Under the pieces are notes generated by a model. The model was given only the letters and a program-made list of their open reading frames with translations. It searched no databases and was not told the DNA's origin. A program made the translations under genes and the position numbers. Shown in pieces: positions 50,632-59,838 of a DNA stretch of 64,000 nt. This DNA is from Methylogaea oryzae (GTDB lineage: Bacteria; Pseudomonadota; Gammaproteobacteria; Methylococcales; Methylococcaceae), in NCBI RefSeq assembly GCF_019669985.1, contig NZ_AP019782.1, positions 922,501-986,500 of the forward strand, in the 5' to 3' direction. Position 1 is the stretch's first letter, and the number at the start of each line of letters is the position of its first letter.

Positions 50632-51906
50632 TCAGTACGTGATTACGAACGTCGCCGCCACGTTCTTGACGCGGGTTTCGTTGCCGGAGCCGGCGTATTC
50701 CGTATTCCAGTTGGAGCCAGGGAACCCGATGGCATAGTACGAAGCGCTCCCGCCACCGCCCAGCGCCCACGCGCCACTTCCGTGCGCGTGGGATGGCATG
50801 GCGTCCCCCTGATAGCTGCCCATCGCTCGGCTAGGGTCGTTGCCGGCGCCCATGTCCAGGCCGCGCAAATGCCGGCCGCGAGTATCCGGCACCTGGAACG
50901 TCGACAAATCAAGCGCGCAGCCCCACGGTGCACAAATGCCGGTATGCGCGCCGGCTTGCGTGCCGCTCGTATTGATGGCGGCGCCGCCGGGCGTTGCTGA
51001 CACCTGGAATGTATTGGCGGTGATCGACGCCGGGACGACGTAGTAAACGGTATTCACAGCCAAGCCGGTCGGAAGCGCACCGGTCGTCGAGAATTTGACC
51101 GGGTAGTTTCCTCCCAAGTTGTGTCCGGTCCACGTCACTACGCCGGGCGACGCAACGCTGATCGTAACCGCCGCCGATTTAACCAACGCCGCGAACAGCT
51201 GCGCATAACTGGCGGCGCTGTAGCTCGCGCCGTCGCATAGCAGCGTGTACGGCGGTGGTGTATGACCGGCGTAGGGGAGCAGCAGCCCAGCGGGCAACAC
51301 GCGGGATATCGGCACCCGACGCGGCGCCCCGGCGCTCGCGTCGTGCATCAACAGGCTATCGGCCGTCGGGTCGGGATCGGCGCATACCGTCGCCCCACTG
51401 ATGACGCTTGCCGCCAGCTTCGGCGTCGACACGCTCCCATCGGCGATTTGGCTGGTTACGGCCCCGACTATCAACACCGGACCCGATAGCGAAATCGTCC
51501 ACGCGGCCGCCGACCCGCTACCGTTGATGGTCGTCACATTGACCGTCATCGACCCCGTGCCGCCGTTGTAGGCGGTGATGTCGCCATGCATCCACGTGCC
51601 GGGCGCAGCGGTTGCCGCGACCTTCACCGACTGCCCGACAACCCAGGCCTTCCCGGTCTGCGTCGTGAAGGTCTGCGGCCCCAGCGCCACGTTGAGCGAA
51701 TTGGTGCTGGTCCCATTGCTGCCGGGAGCGTTGACAGCCGACACGGCGCTGGATGCGGCAGACCCGGCCATGGCCACGGTTTGTTGCATGGCCGCGAGCA
51801 GATAACTTTCGTAGCCGCCATTGTTCATGTCGCGGCTGCTGGAGCCGTCGTCGGAGTAGGTATTACCGTCGCCGCCGAGAGCGACTGGGAAATTAACAGC
51901 CGTCAT
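50632..51906 (-). CDS. Phage tail collar fibre protein
   Basis: A 424-residue structural protein. The N-terminal third has low-complexity Ala/Ser/Gly-rich beta structure; the C-terminal part holds the collar domain: VLPAGLLLPYAGHTPPPYTLLCDGASYSAASYAQLFAAL, FQVPDTRGRHLRGLDMGAGNDPSRAMGSYQGDAMPSHAHG, and the terminal VKNVAATFVITY, all diagnostic of tail-collar/short-fibre tips. It presumably sets host binding. Its ATG overlaps the previous stop (ATGA). Confidence 0.88.
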   Translation of the reverse strand: MTAVNFPVALGGDGNTYSDDGSSSRDMNNGGYESYLLAAMQQTVAMAGSAASSAVSAVNAPGSNGTSTNSLNVALGPQTFTTQTGKAWVVGQSVKVAATAAPGTWMHGDITAYNGGTGSMTVNVTTINGSGSAAAWTISLSGPVLIVGAVTSQIADGSVSTPKLAASVISGATVCADPDPTADSLLMHDASAGAPRRVPISRVLPAGLLLPYAGHTPPPYTLLCDGASYSAASYAQLFAALVKSAAVTISVASPGVVTWTGHNLGGNYPVKFSTTGALPTGLAVNTVYYVVPASITANTFQVSATPGGAAINTSGTQAGAHTGICAPWGCALDLSTFQVPDTRGRHLRGLDMGAGNDPSRAMGSYQGDAMPSHAHGSGAWALGGGGSASYYAIGFPGSNWNTEYAGSGNETRVKNVAATFVITY

Positions 51907-52766
51907 GCCAGTAGCTCCTTTATTTCGTAGCCGATGGAATAGTTGTTGATGTACGGCACTTCGATGGGACTGAGTTGGCGCATGCGCCCCAGGAACGACC
52001 GCCGCAGCTTGTGGTTGGCGTCGTCCGCATCCCAGACGAACAGCACCTCGCCATGCACACCGCACAGCCGTTGCATATCCAGCGCGCCGGCCATCGCCTC
52101 CGATTCGTCCAGCCACTTCAAGGTGAATTTCGCGACGCGGTACCCGCGCAGCACGTTGAAAAACTCCGCGCCGGACGGCGACTCCTCCACGGTCGTGCGC
52201 GGCTCATAGCCGATGGATGCGCCGTACGCCATATTGAGAGCCGGCTGGAATATCTCACCGATAAACAGCCGCCCGATTTGAAGATATCCGGCACCGTTGG
52301 CGCTGTCGTCGAGTTCGATCAGCCAATAGCGCGCCGCGATGTTCGTCGGGAACACGTGGATCAGGTGCCAGGTGTCGCTACCCAAGTCGCCCGGCGTATA
52401 ACGGCCGCCCCAAAAACGCGGGTCGCCCCACGGCACGCTGCCATAGCTGTATATGCGAGGCCACGCGTCCACCCATCCGGTATCGACGCCCGGCGCGGAG
52501 AAATCGGTCGGCGATTGCCCGCCCCGAATGCGATACTTCGCCGAGGTGCCGAGGTTATGACCGACCAGCGCCACGCTGCGGACCAACCGGCTGGTAGCCA
52601 ACGCCGCCACGAATTGCGTACTGGCCGTCGCGGCGTTGGTTGTGCGCGCCACCCTGGCGATCTGCCGATTTTGCAAATTCGCCAACGGCAGCTGCGCGGT
52701 CCAACTGCCGCCGCTCAAAACGCACTCGTCCGCCCGGTTCGGCCACCCCAGGATCACGTTAGCCAT
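51903..52766 (-). CDS. Phage tail tip-associated protein
   Basis: A 287-residue protein (MANVILGWPNRADECVLSGGSWTAQLPLANLQNRQIARVART...). The pattern WPNRxD...L...LANLQ...ARVAR is found in hypothetical phage tail proteins encoded beside baseplate hub genes. The fold looks like a carbohydrate-binding beta sandwich with a C-terminal domain (FNVLRGYRVAKFTLKWLDESEAMAGALDMQRL). The exact role is unknown. It sits 3 bp after the hub-like gene. Confidence 0.7.
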   Translation of the reverse strand: MANVILGWPNRADECVLSGGSWTAQLPLANLQNRQIARVARTTNAATASTQFVAALATSRLVRSVALVGHNLGTSAKYRIRGGQSPTDFSAPGVDTGWVDAWPRIYSYGSVPWGDPRFWGGRYTPGDLGSDTWHLIHVFPTNIAARYWLIELDDSANGAGYLQIGRLFIGEIFQPALNMAYGASIGYEPRTTVEESPSGAEFFNVLRGYRVAKFTLKWLDESEAMAGALDMQRLCGVHGEVLFVWDADDANHKLRRSFLGRMRQLSPIEVPYINNYSIGYEIKELLA

Positions 52767-52769
52767 GGC

Positions 52770-54302
52770 CTATCCCCATAACGTCAGTTCCAGGCGGTTA
52801 GTGCGGTAATCGGTCGTGACACCGATAACCCTGAATAGCTTGCCGCCGGTTAGACCAAACCGGTTATGGGTCAACGACACGACCGCGCCCAGATCGATGG
52901 CGGAACAAAGCGCCGGCGACGCCTCGACCTTGCAGCGGTAGACCTCCCGATCCACGGCATAGAGGGCCAACAGCCGCGCGGCCTCGGTGTCGGCGTCGGC
53001 GGACGCTACCAGCAGGGTGTCGCGGGTCAGTTCGCCGGCCAACTTATGCTTGGCCTTCACGCTGCTGTTCTCGGCTTTCGACACGCGGGTGCCTTCGGTC
53101 AACCACGCCTTTCGGGCATCGCCCACCGACCCGGCCAGGTCGGACGACTGCGGCGTCCAGTTGCGTGCATGGTTGACGATGGCGCGCCAGATCGGCAGCG
53201 CCGTCCCATCGCTGGCGGTGACCCGTTCCAGACCGATCGTATCGTGCTGATCCAATGCGCCGGCGGGCGTACCCGCCGGCGCGTCCAGGCGGCCCATGCG
53301 CAAGCGCCCCGAGCGGTCGAAGCCGTACCAAGCGCCCACGCTGGCGGCCACCGCATCCATGATCTGCACGGCGGTACTGGTATCGCTGACCCACACGCCG
53401 ACCGCCGCACTGTTGAGTGCATCCAGCGCCGCCACATCGGCGGCGACGATGTCGCCGGCAGCAATACCGGCGTCCAGCGCGATCTGCTTCAGCAGCTGCG
53501 CCGCCGTACGGTTACCCGCCGCCGCGCCCTGGGTCACGTCCGCCGTGATCTGCCCGGCAGGCGACGATCCCAGCCGAAAATAGCCGCCCGCCGGCCAAAC
53601 GCGGAAATTGCCGGCGGCCGGCGCATTGCTTTCCATATCCGACTGGCTGGAATAGTCCGCGCCCTTGGTGAGAGCGGCGCCGCGGTCGTATACCGCGTCC
53701 ACGCTTTTGCAGCTTCCCGTTTCATAAATCAATCGCGAGGTGTTAACCAGCGGCGGCGACACGTTAAACACTGAGCCATAGGCGCGCGGCTTCGGCTGCC
53801 CCTTGATATTGTCCGCCGTGCCTTCCAGCCCGTTCGGCAGGCTGTTGTTGCCCGCGTAGAGGGTTTGCAGCACGGGCTTATCCAGCTCGGCCAGCCGATC
53901 CCGCAGACGGATGATGACTTCGGTGGCAGTGAACTCGGCCGATTCCATGGTGCCGGTGAACGCTACCGTCCAGCCGGAAGGGTACGGCGCGCCGCGCGGG
54001 CCGGTCAGCACCACCAGCGGCTGGCCGTCGAAGCCATAGCCGGCCAGTGCGTCCAGTGCGCCGTCGTTATTGATGAGCGTAATCTCGCCGTAGCCGATCC
54101 GGCTGGCGCCGCTGGTGGTCCGGTCGGAGAATAGATTGCGGGCGAGGCTGCCAGGCTGGCGCAGCCGGGGATCGTAGAACGCGTTGGGGGGCGTTTCGCC
54201 GGGCGCGGTGATATGGCCTTCCGTACCATATCGCAGCACGGTGGTCGTGCCGGCGCCATCGATGGCGGCGGTAATCTCGGCCAAGTAAACGTGATCGGCC
54301 AT
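52770..54302 (-). CDS. Phage tail tip/hub-like protein
   Basis: A 510-residue protein beginning MADHVYLAEITAAIDGAGTTTVLRYGTEGH. It contains SRIGYGEITLINNDGALDALAGYGFDGQPLVVLTG, TGTMESAEFTATEVIIRLRDRLAELDKPV and a C-terminal beta domain (CSAIDLGAVVSLTHNRFGLTGGKLFRVIGVTTDYRTNRLELTLWG). This is typical of tail proteins between tape measure and fibre genes in transposable siphophages, probably part of the tail tip. Its ATG shares one base with the tape-measure stop. Confidence 0.75.
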   Translation of the reverse strand: MADHVYLAEITAAIDGAGTTTVLRYGTEGHITAPGETPPNAFYDPRLRQPGSLARNLFSDRTTSGASRIGYGEITLINNDGALDALAGYGFDGQPLVVLTGPRGAPYPSGWTVAFTGTMESAEFTATEVIIRLRDRLAELDKPVLQTLYAGNNSLPNGLEGTADNIKGQPKPRAYGSVFNVSPPLVNTSRLIYETGSCKSVDAVYDRGAALTKGADYSSQSDMESNAPAAGNFRVWPAGGYFRLGSSPAGQITADVTQGAAAGNRTAAQLLKQIALDAGIAAGDIVAADVAALDALNSAAVGVWVSDTSTAVQIMDAVAASVGAWYGFDRSGRLRMGRLDAPAGTPAGALDQHDTIGLERVTASDGTALPIWRAIVNHARNWTPQSSDLAGSVGDARKAWLTEGTRVSKAENSSVKAKHKLAGELTRDTLLVASADADTEAARLLALYAVDREVYRCKVEASPALCSAIDLGAVVSLTHNRFGLTGGKLFRVIGVTTDYRTNRLELTLWG

Positions 54303-57300
54303 CAGCCCGCCGCCTCGCGCCGCTGGCGCGTATCGATGCTGGCGGTGTTGGCGTCCACCGAAGCCAGCCGTTTTTCCAATGCCTGCATGCCGGCGGACAG
54401 CACCCGCACCATGGCCTTCAACTCGGCCGTTTGAGCCCGCAACTCGGCGACCGTCTCGCCCCCGCCGTCCCCGTTTAGCGCCGCGCGCGTTTGCTCGGCG
54501 GTGTACACACGGCCGGGCGATGTGAAATTCACGACCTCCGGCCCGTTTTCGCCGACAATCGCCCAGCCGCTGGCTAGCCCGCCCGCCGCGAACTGCGGCA
54601 ACCTGGCCGTGTAACTGCTATCCACCATTTGCAGCCCGGAGACGACGCTGTCGTGGGCGGCCGAGTAACCCGCGCTGCTGGCGTAATACGCCCGCGCTTG
54701 CTCAAGATACGTCTGCGCCTTGCCGGCCAGTTCGCCGATGGCGGTAACGTCCCCCGCCTGAGCCTTAAGCAGCGTCGCACCATAATCGCCCTGAGCATTG
54801 CGGAATATCTGTTCCGGCGACAGCGTGCTTAAACTGCCGGAGTCCAGCCCCGCGAGGAATTGGCGGATACCGCCCAGCACGTTGTTCACCAGGCTGTCCT
54901 TGGCCTTGGAAAACGCGACCTCTACCTCACCAACGGAAATGCCCAGCGCCGCCGCGCCATCGCGCATTTCGGAGAACCGGAGGCTTAACGCTTCCATCTG
55001 CCGCCCGATATCCGCCGGGCGTCCGGCCAACTGGTCCAGCTGGTCGAGGAATTGATTTCGCAGATTGCGCTGCGCGGCCGTAAAGGCGGCGTCCACTTCC
55101 GACAGCGGAATCCCAAGGGCCGCCGCGCCTCTACGCAAGTCTTCGAATTTCAGCGCGAGCGCTTCCATCTGCCGCCCCATGTCGGCGGGCCGGCCGGCGA
55201 ACTGGTCCAACTGGTCGAGGAATTGATTTCGCAGATTGCGCTGCGCGGCCGTAAAGGCGGCGTCCACTTCCGACAGCGGAATCCCAAGAGCCGCCGCCCC
55301 CTGGCGCAAATCGTCGAATCGCTGGGTCAGCGCCTCCATCTGCCGCCCCACGTCGGCCGGCCGGCCGGCCAACTGGTCCAGCTGATCTCGGAACTGATTT
55401 TGCAGCCCGTGTATTGCCGCCTGGCGCTTCTTCTCGAACTCGGCCTGGTCGAACCCCAGCTGCACCGCGTGGGGAATCAATGCATCGATTTGGGAGTTGA
55501 TCTTGCCCAGATCGGTTTCCCATTGCGTCACCGGATGCAAAAAGTTTTTCACCTGCCCGATGAATGCCAACTCGCCCTTCAACTGCTCCCAGGTGCCCGA
55601 CTGAAGAATGGCGTTTTTCGTGTAAATGTCCGGCGCTCGGTCTACCCGGTGTTTCGCCAGCGCCAGCGCGAAATCCTCGCCGAGCTTAGCTAAGTCGACC
55701 TTCTTCAATTTGAATCGGTTCGACTTGAAAAACGCCTCGTTACCGTCAAGCCCGGTGACCTGGCCTTTGGTTCCGACGATCTTCGACAGCACGTCGAATT
55801 CGCCGGGGTTGTAGCCCAGCGTCGCGTTGAAGGCGTTGATGGCGTTGGCGCCGGTGTTGGAGGCCAGCGAGATAGCGCCTTTCTTGCTGCCGCCGTATTT
55901 GGAATCGGCGGCCAGGACTTCGCCGGGATTGGTAGAGCCGTCGAAGTGGACGCGGGCGCTGCTTTGCGGCGGCTTCGGCTTGCCGGCGCCGAGAGCCTGG
56001 GCGATCGCCAGACCGATCAATGCGATCCATCCAGCGATGGGGATAGCGGCCAGCCCTACGGTCAGTGCCGCATAGGCCGCCGCGCCGGCGCCGATCGCAC
56101 TGGCGCTATTCAGCGCGCCGCCGGCGATGTTGCCATGGGAAAAATCTTTGTAGGCGTTATAGGCGCCGTATCCTGCTCCGACCACACCCGCCGCACCGGC
56201 CAGCGTACTGGCGCCGCCCGCCGCCGCGCCGGCGGCCGCACTGCCGGCGCCGGACGAAGCCGTATACGCCGACGTTACCGCGCCGCTGGCCTGTACGCCC
56301 GCCGCCTGCGTAGCGCCCACCGCGCCGGCCGACGAACCGCCCAACCACCCGCTGACGGTACTGCCCGCGCTGTTCAGCGCTTGCGTGCCCCAGCCGGTGG
56401 CGTTATTGACCAGCGACCCGATGCTCGCGATATTGCCGATGGTGCCCATCCCGCCACCGCCGGACGACACCATCGGCGAACCGCCGCCGGCGTCCGACAC
56501 CACGCTGCCCAGCGCCGATCCGGCGACATTGCCCACGATCCCCGAGAGCCCATTGCCGAACAGGCCGGACACGCTATTCCCCAGCGCACTACCGACCACA
56601 TTGCTGACCACGCCGCTCACCGCCTGCGAAATGCCGTTAGCAATCGGACGGATGACCGGCTCCAGGATTAACGTTTTGAAAAGGGCTTTTAACGTGTCCT
56701 TTAGGTTCTGGCCGAAGCTTTTCCCCTTTTCAAATCCGGCCATCAGGGCATTGATCAACCCCTGCTCGATGGCCTGCGAGGTTTGCTTCCAGTCATCCTG
56801 GGCCTTCCTGGCCGCATCCGCCGCCGCGCCGGAAATCGCCGACCAGGATGAGCGTATTTTCGATACCTCCTCGGCGATGGCGTCAGCGCCGGCCCCCTTG
56901 TCCTGCATCTCGCGGGTAACGTCGGCGATTTTTTTGCGCAGCGCCAGCTCGCTCTCCAACGCATCGCCCACCACACCGCTTTGCATCAGCGCCATGCGCT
57001 GCTGGTCCAGTGCTACGCTGTCCTCGATGGAGCCGTTGAGCTGTTTGACGTACTTGTCCAGCTCTTGCGCCTGGCGCGCGTCGAAGGCCTGCCCGGCGGC
57101 ATCGCGTAACCGGTTCCAGTATTCCGGCTGTGCCTTCAGTTGCTCGATCTGCTGGGCCGTTAACCCAATGATCGCTTTCTGCTCGGCCTCGTAAACCGCC
57201 GCCTCGCGAGCGCTCAAACCTACCGCGCCGGCTTCTTTGGTATAGCCTGCAACGATGTCGTTGATTTTTTCGGAGAGGGTTTGCGCGGCCGTGGCGGCTT

Positions 57301-59020
57301 TGTTGCTGGTGGAGAGCCCTGCCTTTTCCTGTTCCTCGCGCACCTTGTTTTGCGCGATAGCGCGGGCCTGCTCCTCGGTATAGCCATGCTCGGCCATTTG
57401 CTGCTTGGCCAGAATATCGACCAGCGCCTGGGTGTTGTGGGTGCGGCGCGCGTGGGCTTCGTCGGCGGCCAGCGTGGCCTTGGCCATTGCCAGTTCGGCA
57501 CCGGCCAGCTTCTGGGTGCCTTGGGCGGCGCGCTCGGTCGCGGCATGCAGCTGCTCATAGGTTTGCAGCGCGCCGGCCATGGCCTGTTGGGTATTTTGCA
57601 AGCCGACTGCGCGGTTGAATGCGGCGCCTGGCGAAAACGAATCGCTCGCACCCACGTTGAACGATCCGGCGGACAACGACCCGGCGAGATTGACGGAGGC
57701 GATATCGGGCACCGAATCATTGAACCGCGAACCGGACCCGCCGATGCGCCGGAACAGCGCGGACTGCTCGGCCTGCAACTGAGCGACCCGTTTTTCGTTG
57801 GGGCCTCCCGAAAGGCCCAGCGCATTGGCCTCGGCCAACCGGCCCTGGGCCGCTTCCAGCGGCGTCTTGTCCAGCTCCTTATTCAGCGCCGCCAGGGCGC
57901 CCGCCAGCGCCTCAACGCCGGCCTTGATCGGCAGCGTGTCGGCCATCCGCGCTTTCAGCAAATCCCACTCGGTGCCGATGCGGTTGATGTTGTTTTGGAT
58001 GCCGTCGAAGCGGGCGTTGGCGTAGGTTTTATCCAGCTCGGCGGCGAACCGGGGAAGGAAGTCCGTTGCAACGACTTGCCCCTGCTCCAGCATCTTTTGC
58101 AGTTCGGCGGTGGACACGCCCATGGCGCGGGCAGCGATTTGGAACGCACCGGGCAGGCGTTCGCCGAGCTGACCGCGCAGCTCTTCCGCCTGGACGTTGC
58201 CCTTGCTCATCATCTGGCCGATGGCCAGCAGCGCGCCGCTGGTGTCTTCGCTGGATAGGCCCAGCGCGGCCGACGCTTTGGCAACGGCCGTAAAAATCTG
58301 CTGGGTTTTTTCGCCTTGCAGCTCGGTTCCCTGAGCTGCGGCAGTGAGTTTTACATAGCCATCGGCGGTACTAACCAGCCCTATCCCTAGCCGCTTCGCC
58401 GTGTCCTGCACAAATGCCATTTGCGCGGCAGATGCGCCGGCGGAGCCGGTGACGCTGGTTAGCGCCTTGTCGATTTTGTCGAATTGAGTAGCGGTTTGTA
58501 GCAGCGCGTTGCCGCCACCGATCACCGCAAAAAATAACGTCCCGGCGGCTGCCGCTTTGCTAAGCCAGCCGGCAAGTCCGGCGGCGCCCTGTGCCGCGCC
58601 GACGGCGGACACCTCCATCCTGGCCAGGGCGGCCGACCCTTGTTGTCCGGCTCGGCTGTATGCGTCCATCGCCCGGCTGGCGTCGGCACCGAGCTTCGCC
58701 CATGTCGACGACAGTGCAGCCGTGGCGGCGGCCTGCGCCCTAGTCCTTGCTTCCAGCAGGACGAGAGACTGGCTTCCCGCCGTACCCGAGGCGCCCAGGC
58801 GATCCATCGCCCGGCTGGCATCCGTCCCCAGCCGCGTCATGTCGCCGCCGGTTCGCTTGGCCGCGTCGCCGAGCTTATTCAGCCCGCCGGCCGCATCGCC
58901 GCCGGCCTTCGCCCCGGCCGCGCCCAGCTTAGCCAGATCGCCCTCGGTTACGCGCACCTCGGCCCGCGCCTGTTGGGCGTTGGCCGAAATGGTAATGCCG
59001 AGTTTGATGTCGCCGCTCAT
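54302..59020 (-). CDS. Tape measure protein
   Basis: A 1572-residue protein that sets tail length and passes into the host envelope at DNA injection. The start region is a long helical coiled coil (ISANAQQARAEVRVTEGDLAKLGAAGAKAGG...). The tape-measure domain (about 180-400) includes FDKIDKALTSVTGSAGASAAQMAFVQDTAKRLG and AMGVSTAELQKMLEQGQVVATDFLPRF. Hydrophobic Gly/Ala-rich segments lie at about 830-1010, three 57-residue repeats at about 1200-1360, and a C-terminal FAAGGLASGWAIVGENGPEVVNF motif is common to these proteins. It is the largest gene in the window. Confidence 0.93.
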   Translation of the reverse strand: MSGDIKLGITISANAQQARAEVRVTEGDLAKLGAAGAKAGGDAAGGLNKLGDAAKRTGGDMTRLGTDASRAMDRLGASGTAGSQSLVLLEARTRAQAAATAALSSTWAKLGADASRAMDAYSRAGQQGSAALARMEVSAVGAAQGAAGLAGWLSKAAAAGTLFFAVIGGGNALLQTATQFDKIDKALTSVTGSAGASAAQMAFVQDTAKRLGIGLVSTADGYVKLTAAAQGTELQGEKTQQIFTAVAKASAALGLSSEDTSGALLAIGQMMSKGNVQAEELRGQLGERLPGAFQIAARAMGVSTAELQKMLEQGQVVATDFLPRFAAELDKTYANARFDGIQNNINRIGTEWDLLKARMADTLPIKAGVEALAGALAALNKELDKTPLEAAQGRLAEANALGLSGGPNEKRVAQLQAEQSALFRRIGGSGSRFNDSVPDIASVNLAGSLSAGSFNVGASDSFSPGAAFNRAVGLQNTQQAMAGALQTYEQLHAATERAAQGTQKLAGAELAMAKATLAADEAHARRTHNTQALVDILAKQQMAEHGYTEEQARAIAQNKVREEQEKAGLSTSNKAATAAQTLSEKINDIVAGYTKEAGAVGLSAREAAVYEAEQKAIIGLTAQQIEQLKAQPEYWNRLRDAAGQAFDARQAQELDKYVKQLNGSIEDSVALDQQRMALMQSGVVGDALESELALRKKIADVTREMQDKGAGADAIAEEVSKIRSSWSAISGAAADAARKAQDDWKQTSQAIEQGLINALMAGFEKGKSFGQNLKDTLKALFKTLILEPVIRPIANGISQAVSGVVSNVVGSALGNSVSGLFGNGLSGIVGNVAGSALGSVVSDAGGGSPMVSSGGGGMGTIGNIASIGSLVNNATGWGTQALNSAGSTVSGWLGGSSAGAVGATQAAGVQASGAVTSAYTASSGAGSAAAGAAAGGASTLAGAAGVVGAGYGAYNAYKDFSHGNIAGGALNSASAIGAGAAAYAALTVGLAAIPIAGWIALIGLAIAQALGAGKPKPPQSSARVHFDGSTNPGEVLAADSKYGGSKKGAISLASNTGANAINAFNATLGYNPGEFDVLSKIVGTKGQVTGLDGNEAFFKSNRFKLKKVDLAKLGEDFALALAKHRVDRAPDIYTKNAILQSGTWEQLKGELAFIGQVKNFLHPVTQWETDLGKINSQIDALIPHAVQLGFDQAEFEKKRQAAIHGLQNQFRDQLDQLAGRPADVGRQMEALTQRFDDLRQGAAALGIPLSEVDAAFTAAQRNLRNQFLDQLDQFAGRPADMGRQMEALALKFEDLRRGAAALGIPLSEVDAAFTAAQRNLRNQFLDQLDQLAGRPADIGRQMEALSLRFSEMRDGAAALGISVGEVEVAFSKAKDSLVNNVLGGIRQFLAGLDSGSLSTLSPEQIFRNAQGDYGATLLKAQAGDVTAIGELAGKAQTYLEQARAYYASSAGYSAAHDSVVSGLQMVDSSYTARLPQFAAGGLASGWAIVGENGPEVVNFTSPGRVYTAEQTRAALNGDGGGETVAELRAQTAELKAMVRVLSAGMQALEKRLASVDANTASIDTRQRREAAG
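54930..55430 (-). repeat. Three 57-residue (about 171-bp) repeats in the tape measure gene
   Basis: Repeats share DQLAGRPAD-x-GRQMEAL, R-x-GAAALGIPLSEVDAAFTAAQ and RNLRNQFLDQ. The second and third in DNA order are near-identical over long stretches, so duplication is recent. Exact edges are approximate. Confidence 0.85.
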
Positions 59021-59058
59021 GAGCCTGTTTTAGGTTGGTCGGAACACAACCGGTTCCT

Positions 59059-59774
59059 CTACGATTTGTTCAGCACTTCCAGCGCGGCTTCCTCCATGAT
59101 CTGCACGCTGTTGAAAACCGCCGCCGCTTTAACGCCACGATGCCCGTGCGCACGAATGACCGTGGCCACGCCCGGATAATCCAATCCGTCGAACGTCACC
59201 ACCGCGCCGGACGGGCCGGCCGCCACGGTGCGGCGCCATTGCGTATGGCAAGCGCTAAACACCGCGACCGTCGCTGCGTTTTCCGGCCACGGCTCCGGCC
59301 GGTTGCAATCGTCGCAATCGTCGTCCTCGCCGCGCGCCTTGCGGCAGGCCCGGCAGTATTCCGGCCCGCCGCCGCAGAGCCACTCGGCGAGGTCTACGAG
59401 TTTTTTCTCGCGGCCTCGCCGTTATGTGCTTGCCAGAAGGCCTCCACGATGCGGGCGGTGGCCATGGGATAAGCGTTCAACACCGCGCGCAGGTTGTCGC
59501 GGGTGAACTCCGTGTCGCCATCTACGTCAACGTCCTTCCAATTCGTAGCGATTTTCAGGATGTAGTCCGTGTCGCGCTCCAGCGCTTCCTCTTGGGAGAT
59601 GGGCGCGTCGTCCGGTCCGGGCGTGGCGTCATCGCGCAGCGTGGCCAATTCCTCGCGGCTGAATCGGCGGAACTGCATCTGGATGGCGCTGTGCTCGACT
59701 CGACCGCCGTCGACGGCCTGGGGAATTCGGACGGGCCAGAGGAACGAATCGGTAGTGCGGGTGGTTTTGAGCAT
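59059..59774 (-). CDS. Tail assembly chaperone long form (GT-type) made by -1 frameshift
   Basis: If ribosomes slip back one base at A AAA AAC (59406-59400), the product continues from K124 of the short form (AAA at 59405-59403) for 114 codons and ends at 59059, giving about 238 residues. The -1 frame has no good start of its own before 59262, yet is fully open from the slip site. It encodes a sensible domain: LAEWLCGGGPEYCRACRKAR, a second CxxC (CDDC), then TFDGLDYPGVATVIRAHGHRGVKAAAVFNSVQIMEEAALEVL. The four Cys may bind zinc. This matches the lambda G/GT arrangement just before the tape measure gene. Confidence 0.8.
59394..59774 (-). CDS. Tail assembly chaperone short form (G-type)
   Basis: A 126-residue protein (MLKTTRTTDSFLWPVRIPQAVDGGRVEHSAIQMQFRRFSREELATLRDD...). 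The R-x-F-S-R-E-E-L-A start and acidic middle are usual in phage tail chaperones. GGAG lies 7 nt before ATG 59774; an upstream start at 59816 is less likely. The zero frame ends AGA AAA AAC TCG TAG, so the slippery heptamer overlaps the last sense codons. It prevents premature tape-measure aggregation during tail assembly in related phages. Confidence 0.85.
   Translation of the reverse strand: MLKTTRTTDSFLWPVRIPQAVDGGRVEHSAIQMQFRRFSREELATLRDDATPGPDDAPISQEEALERDTDYILKIATNWKDVDVDGDTEFTRDNLRAVLNAYPMATARIVEAFWQAHNGEAARKNS
59400..59406 (-). other. Programmed -1 frameshift heptamer A AAA AAC
   Basis: In the minus-strand reading frame the codons AGA AAA AAC contain X XXY YYZ with X=A, Y=A, Z=C. About 27 nt downstream an imperfect G/C-rich hairpin (minus strand of about 59344-59370, GGCGGGCCGG against CCGGGCCTGCC) could stimulate slippage. 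Confidence 0.85.
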
Positions 59775-59809
59775 GGGAATCTCCGGTTTGAGAAAACAGG
59801 GATGAGTCG

Positions 59810-59834
59810 CCCTCACCCCAAACCCCTGAGGGCG
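59810..59834. repeat. Host-type intergenic repeat inside the phage tail operon
   Basis: CCCTCACCCCAAACCC is identical to the leader of the host repeat at 11477-11492. Here it is followed by CCTGAGGGCG, which partly pairs with its start. It lies between the tail tube and chaperone genes. Confidence 0.55.
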
Positions 59835-59838
59835 TTCG

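Noticed and set aside
59059-59262. A separate 67-residue gene starting at GTG 59262
   Set aside because: The same frame is open back to the slippery site with a sensible Cys-rich domain, so it is better read as the tail of the frameshift product.
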